From the NCBI GenBank assembly GCA_046048875.1, contig JBJOFG010000013.1, positions 1 to 64,000 of the forward strand: a stretch of 64,000 nt of DNA, given 5' to 3'. This DNA comes from CAIZGX01 sp046048875. GTDB lineage: Bacteria; Bacteroidota; Bacteroidia; Flavobacteriales_D; Sanyastnellaceae. The translations under genes were made by a program, and so were the position numbers. Within the stretch, counting starts at the first letter, position 1. Each line of letters opens with the position of its first letter. The notes beneath the pieces were generated by a model. That model made no database searches, had not been told where the DNA came from, and saw nothing but the letters and a program-made list of their open reading frames with translations. Shown here one piece after another: positions 1-8,742 of the stretch.

Positions 1-63
1 GAAGTTAAGCTCACTTGCGCAGATGGTACTACAGTAACATGTGGGAGAGTATGTCGTCGCCGA
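1..63 (+). rRNA. rrf: 5S rRNA, 3' end (partial)
   Basis: The window opens inside what reads as the 3' part of a 5S rRNA: a loop E-like stretch (gatggtact), then a gtgggagagt segment and a terminal gtcgtcgcc typical of Bacteroidota 5S. The 5' part lies outside the window, so the preceding 23S/16S genes are presumably upstream. A strong intrinsic terminator follows within about 10 nt, which supports this being the end of an rRNA operon. The exact 3' end is estimated. Confidence 0.85.
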
Positions 64-73
64 TCTTCAGAAG

Positions 74-100
74 GCCCCTTGAGTAATCAAGGGGCTTTTT
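74..100 (+). terminator. Intrinsic terminator of the rRNA operon
   Basis: A perfect 9-bp stem (74-82 with 87-95) closed by a gtaa loop and followed directly by a T run (96-100). It sits just after the 5S rRNA end, as expected for an rRNA operon terminator. Confidence 0.9.
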
Positions 101-257
101 GCGTTTAATTCTTTTGCATGGTTAGAAAAATATAGATTGACTTTGAAGAGAACGCGCCTCTCAAAATATTTCACAGAATGTCCTCTTTTTTTTTGATTCT
201 TTATTTGTATTTCTCATTCTTTGTTGGATATTCGCGCCAATTAATAAACAACAAAAA

Positions 258-698
258 ATGAAAAAAGTTATTTTTACCCTAATGATTGCTTGTGCGGCTT
301 CAATGGCTTCAGCACAGTACAAAGTAATTACGTTGGTTGAGTCTATCCTTCCTGGTGGAGTTGGACGTTCACGTATGATTGAGGCTACGACAGATTTAGA
401 CTACAACGCCTACACCACAGCTCGTACAGAAGGAAAAGATTCTAAGCAAGGTGACATTGATCGCGGAGATATTAAGATTGGTGCATTTCGTGAAACGAAA
501 ATGCTAAACTTTTTCAGCATGGTTGGAATTAACTTCCAAAACATTGCTTCAAACGATGCTTTGATTGTTTCTAAGTTAAACGAAATGGATGCACAGGGTT
601 ATGAATTAGCTTTCGTAACATCAGGTGTTGAAAGTGATGCAGGTAAAGAAGATGGCCAAGGTATCTTCATTACGCGTCTTTATTTCAAGAAGAAATAA
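258..698 (+). CDS. Small secreted protein, DUF4177-like candidate
   Basis: A 146-residue protein with a clear N-terminal signal peptide (Lys-Lys start, hydrophobic core, cleavage after ASAQ near residue 20), so it is probably periplasmic or outer-membrane associated. I do not recognise it firmly. The pattern around residues 104-145, with an LNEMDAQGYEL segment followed by a strand ending ITRLYFKK, resembles DUF4177-type small proteins, where a helix bearing LNxxxxxGWEL precedes a final strand. No catalytic residues are evident. It is a single-gene unit: a terminator follows at 719-748. The start is preceded by an A-rich leader (acaacaaaaa) typical of Bacteroidota translation initiation. Confidence 0.75.
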   Translation: MKKVIFTLMIACAASMASAQYKVITLVESILPGGVGRSRMIEATTDLDYNAYTTARTEGKDSKQGDIDRGDIKIGAFRETKMLNFFSMVGINFQNIASNDALIVSKLNEMDAQGYELAFVTSGVESDAGKEDGQGIFITRLYFKKK

Positions 699-718
699 TT
701 TTTATCTTTTTTATGGAG

Positions 719-748
719 GGGTGGGGTCAATGATCCCACCCTTTTTTT
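719..748 (+). terminator. Intrinsic terminator after the small secreted protein
   Basis: A 10-bp stem (719-728 with 732-741, one G-T wobble) with a 3-nt loop, followed by seven T residues (742-748). It ends the transcript of the gene stopping at 698 and lies only about 15 nt before the next gene. Confidence 0.9.
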
Positions 749-763
749 GTCTTAATTTGCAGT

Positions 764-1612
764 ATGCAGAAGAAACTAATAGCAGGAACCATGCGTTGGG
801 GAAGTTGGGGGGCAAGGATGTCTCAACAAGATTATACCTATGCCATTCAAAAGTGGATAGCATGTGGAGTTCATACTTTTGACCTTGCAAATTTGTATGG
901 CGATTACTCGTGTGAGAAAGAGTTTGGAAGTGCTTTCAAGCAAACTGAAATTTCTCGCCATGAGATTCGTTTGATTTCAAAAATGGGGATAGAGAATCCG
1001 AATGAAATCAGAGGAAACCGGATAAAATATTACAACTATTCAAAGCAGCATATCATTGATTGCGCAGAACAATCGCTGAAGGATCTTCAAACCGATTATC
1101 TCGATTTATTGCTTTTACACAGACCCTCTCCGCTGCTTATTGCAGAAGAAGTAGCGGAGGCAGTCTCTAGACTTATTACAGCTGGAAAAATCAATGCCTT
1201 CGGGGTTTCTAATTTTCTTCCAAGTCAAATTGAATTGCTCACAGAATATGTTCCCGTTGTGAACAATCAAATTTCTTTTTCATTAGCCGATTTTGAGTCC
1301 ATGGAAAATGGGAATTTGGAAGCCTATAGTACACAAGGTCTTCAAGTTGATGCCTATTCTCCAATATTCAATTTAGAAAAAGTTTCCTCAGAGCTAAGTG
1401 CTCTTTTAGCTGTTTACGCAAATCAATACAATTGCACTGAAGCCTGTATTGCTGTAGCTTGGGTTCTAAAACATCCGCTTATTTCTTCTGCAGTAATTGG
1501 TACATCGCAATTGGAAAGAATGCAAGAAATACGTAAGGCTTTAGATATAGAACTTTCGACACAAGATTATTTCTCTCTCTGGGAAGCTGCCCGAGGAACA
1601 AGGGTTCCTTAA
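764..1612 (+). CDS. Aldo/keto reductase family oxidoreductase
   Basis: A 282-residue TIM-barrel aldo/keto reductase that should use NADPH to reduce aldehydes or ketones in the cytosol. The catalytic tetrad is visible: Asp and Tyr in FDLANLYGDY (about residues 39-48), Lys in ISKMGI (about 71), and His in LLLLHRP (about 119). The C-terminal cofactor segment AVIGTSQLERM (near 245) matches the NADP phosphate-binding loop. The protein resembles the YdhF-type oxidoreductase branch. The ATG lies 4 nt after a near-consensus -7 box (ttaatttg, 752-759), suggesting a very short or absent leader. It converges on the HMG-CoA-lyase-like gene with a 4-nt overlap of stop codons. The true substrate is unknown. 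Confidence 0.92.
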   Translation: MQKKLIAGTMRWGSWGARMSQQDYTYAIQKWIACGVHTFDLANLYGDYSCEKEFGSAFKQTEISRHEIRLISKMGIENPNEIRGNRIKYYNYSKQHIIDCAEQSLKDLQTDYLDLLLLHRPSPLLIAEEVAEAVSRLITAGKINAFGVSNFLPSQIELLTEYVPVVNNQISFSLADFESMENGNLEAYSTQGLQVDAYSPIFNLEKVSSELSALLAVYANQYNCTEACIAVAWVLKHPLISSAVIGTSQLERMQEIRKALDIELSTQDYFSLWEAARGTRVP

Positions 1613-2463
1613 GGATTCATTGTTTTTCTTGAAAGCGAGATAACTTCTTGGATAGCCTCTGCATTGATTATTGTCTCTTTCAATTTCGTCTCAGAAAACA
1701 AGAGAAGGAGTTCTGTAGGCATGTTTCCGACCAACTCATCTTTCGCCATAGGACACCCTCCAAAACCTCCAAATGCGCCATCGAATCTGCGGCATCCGCT
1801 ATTGAAAGCGGCTTCAATTTTCTCCATAGCATTGTCGAAACGCGAATGAAGATGAGCACCCACATGGCAATTATTCAGAGCCTTTGAAGCTTCAAACAAT
1901 CCTTGAATGCTCAATGGCGTGGCACTCCCAATCGTATCTGACATCATGATTTCAGAAACCCCGAAATCTGAAACCAATCGTTGTGCGAACGAACTTGCAA
2001 TTTCTTCACTCCAATTTTCATCGTAAGGATTTCCGAATGCCATGCTTAAATACACGACCAGTTTTTTGTTTTTGGAGTCAACCTTTGTTTGAATGGACTC
2101 TAGAACATGAAGGCTTTCTTCAATGCTTTTTCCAGTGTTGCGCAACTGAAACGTATTGCTAATAGAAAATGGATATCCGATGAAATCAATCCGATCATAA
2201 TTCAATGCATCGTCGGCCCCGCGCTCGTTTGCAACTATAGCAAGTAGTTTTGTGTCGCTTTCAATTAGGCTGTTTAACACATCTCGCGTGTCTTTGAGCT
2301 GCGGAATAGCTTTTTCACTAACAAATGAGCCAAAGTCTAATCTGTTGAAACCGAGTGTCAGCAAGTAATTCAAATATTGAATTTTATTTTCAGTTGGAAT
2401 GAAAGATTTTATGCCTTGCATAGCATCTCTTGGACATTCGGTCAGATACAATTCGCGACTCAT
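1609..2463 (-). CDS. mvaB: Hydroxymethylglutaryl-CoA lyase family protein
   Basis: A 284-residue HMGL-like TIM-barrel enzyme. HMG-CoA lyase splits HMG-CoA into acetoacetate and acetyl-CoA in leucine and ketone metabolism. Visible family features are the N-terminal TECPRDAMQG (equivalent of the E-x-x-x-RD-x-x-Q active-site strand), the metal-binding HLHSRFDNA motif (about residues 199-207), and the GCPMAKDELVGN signature near residue 240, which carries the catalytic Cys of HMG-CoA lyases. A TAnnTTTG box (caaaggta on the plus strand, 2468-2475) ends only 4 nt before the ATG. It lies 15 nt downstream of comEC on the same strand. A crotonase at 33367 and a mutase at 52041 suggest wider branched-chain acyl-CoA catabolism. 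Confidence 0.9.
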   Translation of the reverse strand: MSRELYLTECPRDAMQGIKSFIPTENKIQYLNYLLTLGFNRLDFGSFVSEKAIPQLKDTRDVLNSLIESDTKLLAIVANERGADDALNYDRIDFIGYPFSISNTFQLRNTGKSIEESLHVLESIQTKVDSKNKKLVVYLSMAFGNPYDENWSEEIASSFAQRLVSDFGVSEIMMSDTIGSATPLSIQGLFEASKALNNCHVGAHLHSRFDNAMEKIEAAFNSGCRRFDGAFGGFGGCPMAKDELVGNMPTELLLLFSETKLKETIINAEAIQEVISLSRKTMNP

Positions 2464-2467
2464 AGCG

Positions 2468-2475
2468 CAAAGGTA
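2468..2475 (-). promoter_or_regulatory. -7 promoter element for the HMG-CoA-lyase-like gene
   Basis: On the minus strand this reads TACCTTTG, an exact match to the Bacteroidota -7 consensus TAnnTTTG. It ends 4 nt before the ATG, so transcription would start at or next to the start codon. No good -33 TTG was found at the right spacing. Confidence 0.5.
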
Positions 2476-2478
2476 TTC

Positions 2479-4422
2479 TTATTTTAGGTTGAATGGATGG
2501 CTTTGTAATTTTTGAAAATTCATTTTTCGATCGTTCAAAGAATTGACTATAAACTCTTTCTTCTTTCGAGATATACCTTGTCCTAACAAAATATTTTTAT
2601 GTTGAATTTCATTCAAAAGAAGAGTGTCCATTTTCTTGTCTTTCAGTTCTTCATTCAAGAGTAAACAATTAGATTTTTCACTATTACTAAATGTCGCAAA
2701 AGACTGAGAGGAAGAACCCTCTTTCCACTCAACGTACTGAGGGAAGTAAACGTGGGCAATAGTTTGCGAACTGCGGTTTTCCTGACATTTCCAATTTTTC
2801 AATTTTGAAATGTATTTTTCAGCGATAGAATCGTCGTTGCAAGCAAGTACCATCTCTTTTTCGGTTCCTAATAACATGACATTGGATTTGTAATAGGTAA
2901 AGACAGTCGCAAATGTTGAAGGGACTTGATAGCTGCAAAAAATGAATAGAAGGCTTAGAATGCCGCACAAGTGAATGGCCTGTTTCCTACGAAAGAAAAC
3001 AAAGATGAGTAAAACGATTAGGAATGAGTAAGCAATGAGCGTTTGTTCCAGATTAAAGCTGATCTCATTTAGTTGCGCGTTTGGCAATAGATTCACGAGG
3101 TGAATGAAATCATTCATAGAGGATGTTACTAATTGCAGAATAAAGGTTATTATTACCCCAATAATTGGAATTCCAGAAGTGAAAAGAAATGCGATTCCTA
3201 AGTAGAGGATTAGACTAGACCATGGAACTAGGATTAGGTTGGCAAGTATGAAGTAGGTTGGGAATGAATGAAAGATGTAAAGTGTAATGGGAAGTGTGGT
3301 GAGTTGGGCGGATAGTGTTATGCTCGTTGAGTTTAAGAGATAATAGCTTATTTTATTTTCAGTATACAATGGGCGCATGATTAGTGGATGAATGACAACT
3401 ATTCCAAGAACAGCGCTGAGCGAAAGAAGAAATCCCAAATTGAAGATTAAATAAGGTTGGAAAAAAAGAATGAGTAGGGTAGAACCTGCAATGGTATTTG
3501 CCGTTTGGCGCGAGAGTAAGAAACAATCTGAAATGACAAAGAACGAGAACATACAACATGCTCGTACTACACTTGCCGAGAATCCCGTTATTGCACCGTA
3601 AGACCACAGCAAGGACATTGCAAGGAAGAAGGTTAACCACTTTCTTTTTTTTCTTAAAATGAATTTTAAAACGAAGAGTATAAGCTCATAAATAAGCGCA
3701 ACATGCATGCCCGAGACAGCGAGAATGTGAACGACTCCTGCAATAGAATAGTCAGACGTAATTTCTTTTGTTAGAAGACTCGTTTCCCCAAGTAGTAGTG
3801 CAGAGAGAATGGCGGCATCAGCAGTGTCGGAGATTGCAGAGGTTATGTTGTTTTGGAAGTGTTTTTGAATTCTATTTGGAAGGAAACGGAAATTTTTTCT
3901 GTCTATTTCGGAGATGGAATTAACTTGTTGTATTTGAAATTCAAGTGCAATTCCATTGGAGAGCATCTGTTTTTTTTGGTCGAAAACCCAGGGTAGCTTC
4001 GGTGGTTGAATTTCTTGAAACAACCCAATTGCGATAAGTTTGTCTCCAGTTTGAAGTGTGTCGTTGTATTTAAATTTTACAAGAAAACGATTGCTGTTTG
4101 TACTTCCAATGTATTGGTTATGCCGCAGTTTTTTTTCGATGTGGAATTCGATTTGAACATATTTGTTTTTCAGTATTGAATCCTTTTTAATGAAGTTATA
4201 CGTTGAAAGACAACCCAGACAAAGGGACAACAAGCATAATAAGACAACTTGAAGAAGTAAAAATCTCTTTTTAATTAACAGCCATCCTATCGCACAAAAT
4301 AGGAGCAGTGCTGTAATATGTGCCGATAGCTCTACAATGTGGAATTTGAACTCTATGAGAATTCCAGCAACAAAGAATAAGCAGATAATCACCAAAGGTG
4401 ATTTCCGGAAGAATGAAAACAT
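2479..4422 (-). CDS. comEC: ComEC/Rec2-family DNA uptake membrane protein
   Basis: A 647-residue polytopic membrane protein. ComEC forms the inner-membrane channel for single-stranded DNA during natural transformation. The hallmark HILAVSGMHVALIYELI segment lies near residue 232. Two hydrophobic segments are at the N terminus (about 8-60), a DUF4131-like periplasmic region follows (to about 190), then the ComEC channel domain with many membrane spans (to about 490). The C-terminal part (about 500-647) lacks recognisable metallo-beta-lactamase motifs, as is common for the short ComEC form in Bacteroidota. It follows the glycosyltransferase gene by 12 nt and is probably co-transcribed. No other competence genes are in the window. 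Confidence 0.93.
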   Translation of the reverse strand: MFSFFRKSPLVIICLFFVAGILIEFKFHIVELSAHITALLLFCAIGWLLIKKRFLLLQVVLLCLLSLCLGCLSTYNFIKKDSILKNKYVQIEFHIEKKLRHNQYIGSTNSNRFLVKFKYNDTLQTGDKLIAIGLFQEIQPPKLPWVFDQKKQMLSNGIALEFQIQQVNSISEIDRKNFRFLPNRIQKHFQNNITSAISDTADAAILSALLLGETSLLTKEITSDYSIAGVVHILAVSGMHVALIYELILFVLKFILRKKRKWLTFFLAMSLLWSYGAITGFSASVVRACCMFSFFVISDCFLLSRQTANTIAGSTLLILFFQPYLIFNLGFLLSLSAVLGIVVIHPLIMRPLYTENKISYYLLNSTSITLSAQLTTLPITLYIFHSFPTYFILANLILVPWSSLILYLGIAFLFTSGIPIIGVIITFILQLVTSSMNDFIHLVNLLPNAQLNEISFNLEQTLIAYSFLIVLLIFVFFRRKQAIHLCGILSLLFIFCSYQVPSTFATVFTYYKSNVMLLGTEKEMVLACNDDSIAEKYISKLKNWKCQENRSSQTIAHVYFPQYVEWKEGSSSQSFATFSNSEKSNCLLLNEELKDKKMDTLLLNEIQHKNILLGQGISRKKKEFIVNSLNDRKMNFQKLQSHPFNLK

Positions 4423-4434
4423 AATTTCCCGATT

Positions 4435-5475
4435 TTATTCGGAAAATAGTTTGGAATCTAATTGCTGAAAATTATGCTTATGCTTCAAAAAGAAGGAAAC
4501 CAAGATGCTGCCTCGGTATTGGCCGCATAAGTTTGGTCTTTTCCAATGGTTTTTCTCTTCGTTTCTGAGTCTGAAATAGTATCCACACTTCGCGTAAAAA
4601 TGGAAATGAGCTTTTAAAACAGCGCCGAGGTATGCGAAATTTCCTTCGGTTAGAAATCGAATGCCAGCGATTCCATCCAAAATCATTCTTCGAAATAGAA
4701 ATGGAATTAATGCAGAGGAGCGATGGTTCTTCAACAACAGAAAGAGATTGTTTCTGAAGTTTAAATACGTTTTGAAAGCGCTTTGACGATCGAGTGTTCC
4801 GCCACCAATGTGGTACACTTTTGCGTTCCCGCAAACACCAATTTTGTATCCCCGATTTTTTAATCTCCAACAGAGATCAATTTCTTCCATATGAGCGAAG
4901 AAGGTGCCATCGAATCCATTCACCTCCTTCCAAGCTTCGGTTTTTATAGTAAGGGCAGCACCACTCGCCCAAAATACTTCCCGATTGGAATTGTATTGTC
5001 CTTCGTTTTTCTCAAACGCATAAAAGATTCGCCCTGCGCAAAATGCAAATCCATCTTTGTCGAGGTAACCACCCGCAGCGCCGGCGTATTCGAAACAGTC
5101 TTGTTCTGCATGACTCAAAATAAGAGGTGCGCATGCAACCAAAAGTGGGTCAGAATTCAGGTAATGAATTTGAGGAGTAAGCCAATTTTTTGGAACTTCA
5201 ACATCGCTGTTCAATAAAACGAAATACTCGTAATTCAAATTTTGAAGACCTCGATTGTATCCTTCTGCGAAGCCATAGTTTTTGTCAAGTTGAATTATTT
5301 GTACTTCCGGAAATTCATTTTGAAGCAAGTGAATAGAAGAGTCGGAAGAGCAATTGTCTATGACAATAATGTCAGCTTCCTGTGAATTCGAAATTACCGA
5401 GGGTAAGAATTGCTTTAAATATTTCGCTCCGTTCCAATTAAGAATAACAACGGCAATGTTTTTTGCACTTGTCAT
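4435..5475 (-). CDS. Family 2 glycosyltransferase
   Basis: A 346-residue GT2 (GT-A fold) enzyme that would transfer a sugar from a nucleotide donor, probably to a cell-surface glycan. The N terminus has the usual VVILNWNGAKYL strand and a VIDNCSSDSS motif, followed by LLNSDVEVP, which supplies the metal-binding DxD-like acidic pair, and an acceptor-side HMEEIDLCWR motif near residue 215. The C-terminal helices are rhamnosyltransferase-like. I chose the ATG at 5475 and not the upstream one at 5550, because the longer form would overlap the GWxTD gene by 71 nt while this start lies 4 nt after that gene's stop. Confidence 0.92.
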   Translation of the reverse strand: MTSAKNIAVVILNWNGAKYLKQFLPSVISNSQEADIIVIDNCSSDSSIHLLQNEFPEVQIIQLDKNYGFAEGYNRGLQNLNYEYFVLLNSDVEVPKNWLTPQIHYLNSDPLLVACAPLILSHAEQDCFEYAGAAGGYLDKDGFAFCAGRIFYAFEKNEGQYNSNREVFWASGAALTIKTEAWKEVNGFDGTFFAHMEEIDLCWRLKNRGYKIGVCGNAKVYHIGGGTLDRQSAFKTYLNFRNNLFLLLKNHRSSALIPFLFRRMILDGIAGIRFLTEGNFAYLGAVLKAHFHFYAKCGYYFRLRNEEKNHWKRPNLCGQYRGSILVSFFLKHKHNFQQLDSKLFSE

Positions 5476-5479
5476 TTCA

Positions 5480-6940
5480 TTAATGCGGATTATACCAAAG
5501 GTCTTCAAGTTCATCGCCGCTGTATGGATCACGGTCTTGATTATTACCAATTCTACCCGTTGTGGTAGGATCGCTCATCTGTCTTGAACGAACAAGATTT
5601 TTCCAATCGAAATTACGTATTTCATTAGGGATGTCAGAATGAAGCAATTCCATGTCGTAATTCAAACTGGTGTTATAGAACAAAAATCGTCGATCTCTTA
5701 ATCCAGTATTTGTGGTGTAGTAATGCCAGATTTCAAATGGCCAATAATCGGGATCGTTATTACGTACGATTCTGGTACTTGGTTTTCCATATTGAAGATA
5801 GACTCTCCCGCGATCTGTTTGCCAGCCTTCCTTAATGCGCGTTCCAAATTCTTTTTGAACAGCGAGTACATCTTTGTAGTAATCGTTCCAAGCTTTTTCA
5901 GGATTTGTAGAATTTCTGCGATACCAGAATGTGTACATGAAGCTTTGACGAGTTTTTAAGTCTAAGTTTTTAAGCACGTTGTCAATGGTGTTACGCTCAA
6001 CGCTTTCTGCAATGGGCAGGCAAGAGCGAATGTGCGCGTACAATGAATCGCTGTTGGTGTATTTTGCTACAAACGTGTTGGAAAGATCTTGGCTACTCGG
6101 GGGGGTGTAGGTGTCTTCAAGAATTTTATTTCTTGTGAAGTTTCGTAATTGTGTGCAAACGACTTTTCCTTCACGATCGAGCATTTCTAATTTTACTTTG
6201 TATTCCCCAGTGGTAAGGTTACTGATATCTATGGTTTGAAGAAGTGGAAGCACTTCATCTGCTTCAGCCCGGATAATTCTTTTGGAGTTCGGCAGCTCAT
6301 TTTGAAGGGCATCTGTAATACACAGGGTATACGCAAAACTTACTTTTTTCCCAAGTAGTTTTCGAGAGTTGTATAATTCTGCGTAGAGTATAAGACCATC
6401 TAAAGAAGTCGGATAGTAGTTCGATACGTATGGAATTAAATCATAGCCAGCTTTGCTAAATGCATTTTCTTGAATAGTATTTGTGAAGGCACTAATGAAT
6501 GCGATGTCAGAAAAGAAGCATCCCTCTGAAAGATGTGAGATTTCAATCTTCTCGGTATGAACGAGTGGCGCTGAGAGTGAATCATTCGCGTCAGCAACTT
6601 CAACAGTCATTTCGTATGTTCCATCAGCTAAAGGAAATCTCTCTACAGACATAAAATCGGTAGCCTTAGGTAATAGGGAAGGAGTGCTGTTCGCGTTGAA
6701 TTTAGCAAATTGAAAAACCTGAGTTCCTTGCGAAATAAATACATTGCATTTGGCTTGAGCCATGTATTGTCCACCTGAAGTTTTAACGGACTTCATTGAT
6801 TTTCCCTCGAAAGAAAAAACAACTTCAAGATAGGGACCTGTTTCTGAATTGTAAAAGGTTTGATGGTCAATGAAAACACGCACAGCGAGCGCATTCATTG
6901 AAAGAAATAAACCAAGTGTAAAGAGAGTAAGTTGTCTCAT
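5480..6940 (-). CDS. GWxTD domain-containing secreted protein
   Basis: A 486-residue protein with an N-terminal signal peptide (cleavage near residue 19, after ALA). The C-terminal third holds the GWxTD domain: KEGWQTDRGRVYLQYGKP near residue 365, then a YWPFEIWHYY segment and a conserved FLFYN strand. The domain is frequent in Bacteroidota and Acidobacteriota, but its role is unknown. The N-terminal two thirds look like beta-sandwich modules. It lies in a minus-strand run of envelope genes, 4 nt upstream of the GT2 gene, so a part in envelope assembly is plausible but unproven. Confidence 0.88.
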   Translation of the reverse strand: MRQLTLFTLGLFLSMNALAVRVFIDHQTFYNSETGPYLEVVFSFEGKSMKSVKTSGGQYMAQAKCNVFISQGTQVFQFAKFNANSTPSLLPKATDFMSVERFPLADGTYEMTVEVADANDSLSAPLVHTEKIEISHLSEGCFFSDIAFISAFTNTIQENAFSKAGYDLIPYVSNYYPTSLDGLILYAELYNSRKLLGKKVSFAYTLCITDALQNELPNSKRIIRAEADEVLPLLQTIDISNLTTGEYKVKLEMLDREGKVVCTQLRNFTRNKILEDTYTPPSSQDLSNTFVAKYTNSDSLYAHIRSCLPIAESVERNTIDNVLKNLDLKTRQSFMYTFWYRRNSTNPEKAWNDYYKDVLAVQKEFGTRIKEGWQTDRGRVYLQYGKPSTRIVRNNDPDYWPFEIWHYYTTNTGLRDRRFLFYNTSLNYDMELLHSDIPNEIRNFDWKNLVRSRQMSDPTTTGRIGNNQDRDPYSGDELEDLWYNPH

Positions 6941-6994
6941 GAATGCAAAGATGCGAATGAAACGAAGAAAAAAATAATAAGAAATTGGAATTGA

Positions 6995-7375
6995 TTATCT
7001 TCCTATGACTCTGTGTAAATCGTCTATGGCTAAATCCCAGAGCATTCTTGCATCCTCTTCATCATCTGGGTCACAGAAGTCGGTAATGATTAACGCGACT
7101 TCGTTGGTCATTTCGTCTATCTTGATACGCATTTCAAAGAAGGTATTGACATATTCACTTTCGTCCCATTGCCAGCGGATGAATTGATTCTTTTTTGACG
7201 AAATTAACTTCGCTTGACGTTCTTCATCTTCCCACTTGAACGTGAATTTTTCACCTTTTTGATTGACAGAATCAGCAAACCACTCTTCGAGACTGCTTGG
7301 GTTACTGATGCAATTGTATAGAATGTGCGCAGAGCTATGCACCAGGTATTCTATTTCAAATTGAATTTTGCTCAT
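6995..7375 (-). CDS. START-like (SRPBCC) domain protein
   Basis: A 126-residue protein of the START-like/AHSA1-type helix-grip fold seen in many Bacteroidota. The pattern includes an N-terminal strand (KIQFEIEYLV), a helix with SNPSSLEEWFADSV, then a strand with FTFKWEDEERQA and a C-terminal amphipathic helix. Such proteins have a ligand-binding groove, but no ligand is known here. The longer reading frame starts at 7480, inside the neighbouring phosphatase gene. The ATG at 7375 gives the usual family length and avoids that overlap. Confidence 0.85.
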   Translation of the reverse strand: MSKIQFEIEYLVHSSAHILYNCISNPSSLEEWFADSVNQKGEKFTFKWEDEERQAKLISSKKNQFIRWQWDESEYVNTFFEMRIKIDEMTNEVALIITDFCDPDDEEDARMLWDLAIDDLHRVIGR

Positions 7376-7446
7376 ATAAAACTTGTATAGGTGTTTTAAA
7401 GATACGAAATTCAAATAGATGATTCGCAAATAATGGATTAAGAAAT

Positions 7447-8742
7447 TTACTTTTCTACCGCGTATGATTTTGTCCAGCAAGTTTTTCCTAGCTTATTGAT
7501 TAGATGGATGTTTATCATACGCTCCTTCGCAGAACCGGTAAAAGTTATTTGCGCGAAGTTTTGTTCTCCAACAAATGTTCCTTCAACACGATTTGAATTC
7601 ACCTCTTTGCTGTTACTGTATGGCTTGCTCGTGAGTGGTGAAGCTGTTAGATCAATGATTCTAATGTTGTTCAATATCACTTCAGAAAGCTCTGTAAAGT
7701 GCCTGTCACCTGTAAGGAATACAACGTTTTTAATGTTGTTAGTGGATAGGAGTTGCAGAAGATATTCTCTTTCTTCCTTGTAGTTGGCGTAGTTTTCAAA
7801 ATCGGCAACGCTTGACAATACTTGACTGCCAATCGCTACTAATTTGAAAGATGCTTTGCTTGACTTCAAATCTTGAATGAGCCAGTTGATTTGTTCTTTA
7901 CCGAGCATTTGCGGAGTTATACCTTCGGTCCCTGGCGGAATGCGAAAACTTCGATTGTCCATTAAGTATAGATCCACATCGTTGATGCTCACTTTTCCTG
8001 TAATGCAGTTGTTTTCATTTTTAGGAAATCCATAATTTGAATTGCCCCACATTTCTTTGAAGGCAGCTAAACTCTCTTTTTTATATTGAAAGGAAGAGTG
8101 ACTGTCGTTAGGACCAAAGTCGTGATCGTCCCACACTGCGTATTGCGGACAAGCGGAAAGTAATTTTTGAATGGAAGGAATTTGTCGGGCTTTAATATAT
8201 CGAGCCTCCATATTGGCCTGCGTTTCGAAGTCTCCTTCGCGCAAGTAGATGTTATCTCCACCCCAAATCATGGCGCTTGGTTTCATTGCCGAAATGACAT
8301 TGAAAATAGAGTCCGATTGCCCGTAAGGTTTTCCAGGTCTGTCAAATTCGGTGTCGTTTACGTAGGCGCAACTTCCAAATGCGATTGAAAAATCAGGAGC
8401 ATCTTTTCGCCATTGCCACAATTCTTGAGTTGTGAATTCGTAAATCTTAGTTTGAAAACTTTTGCTTTTAAGGAAGAATGTATAGGTTGAGTTAGGTTGA
8501 AGAGAAGAAAGAAGTATTTTATTGCTTGAGTGTTTTTCTTTCAAAACAGAAAATGATATCTCACCGCCATTCGATTTAGGATTTGAATATTGAAGAGATA
8601 CTGTTTCTCCTTCAATAGGCCAATGAACCCATATTTCAGCATTCCGCTGACCGACATGTCCAAGCATTACAATTTCAGATTGAGCGAAGCATTGGAGCGT
8701 GAAAACACTCAATAGAATTATGAGGAGTGATTTGAAAGACAT
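7447..8742 (-). CDS. PhoD-like alkaline phosphatase/phosphodiesterase
   Basis: A 431-residue exported metallophosphoesterase. The signal peptide ends near residue 20 (CFAQ). An Ig-like N-terminal domain (about 22-105) precedes the catalytic domain, with FGSCAY, WGGDNIYLREGD, WDDHDFGPNDS and FLTGDRHFTEL. These carry the Asp, Asn and His ligands expected of the PhoD family, including the WDDHD motif. PhoD enzymes hydrolyse phosphate mono- or diesters in the periplasm, usually with iron and calcium. The gene overlaps the glycosyltransferase upstream by 25 nt and is therefore probably translated from the same mRNA. No Pho-box was recognised. Confidence 0.92.
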   Translation of the reverse strand: MSFKSLLIILLSVFTLQCFAQSEIVMLGHVGQRNAEIWVHWPIEGETVSLQYSNPKSNGGEISFSVLKEKHSSNKILLSSLQPNSTYTFFLKSKSFQTKIYEFTTQELWQWRKDAPDFSIAFGSCAYVNDTEFDRPGKPYGQSDSIFNVISAMKPSAMIWGGDNIYLREGDFETQANMEARYIKARQIPSIQKLLSACPQYAVWDDHDFGPNDSHSSFQYKKESLAAFKEMWGNSNYGFPKNENNCITGKVSINDVDLYLMDNRSFRIPPGTEGITPQMLGKEQINWLIQDLKSSKASFKLVAIGSQVLSSVADFENYANYKEEREYLLQLLSTNNIKNVVFLTGDRHFTELSEVILNNIRIIDLTASPLTSKPYSNSKEVNSNRVEGTFVGEQNFAQITFTGSAKERMINIHLINKLGKTCWTKSYAVEK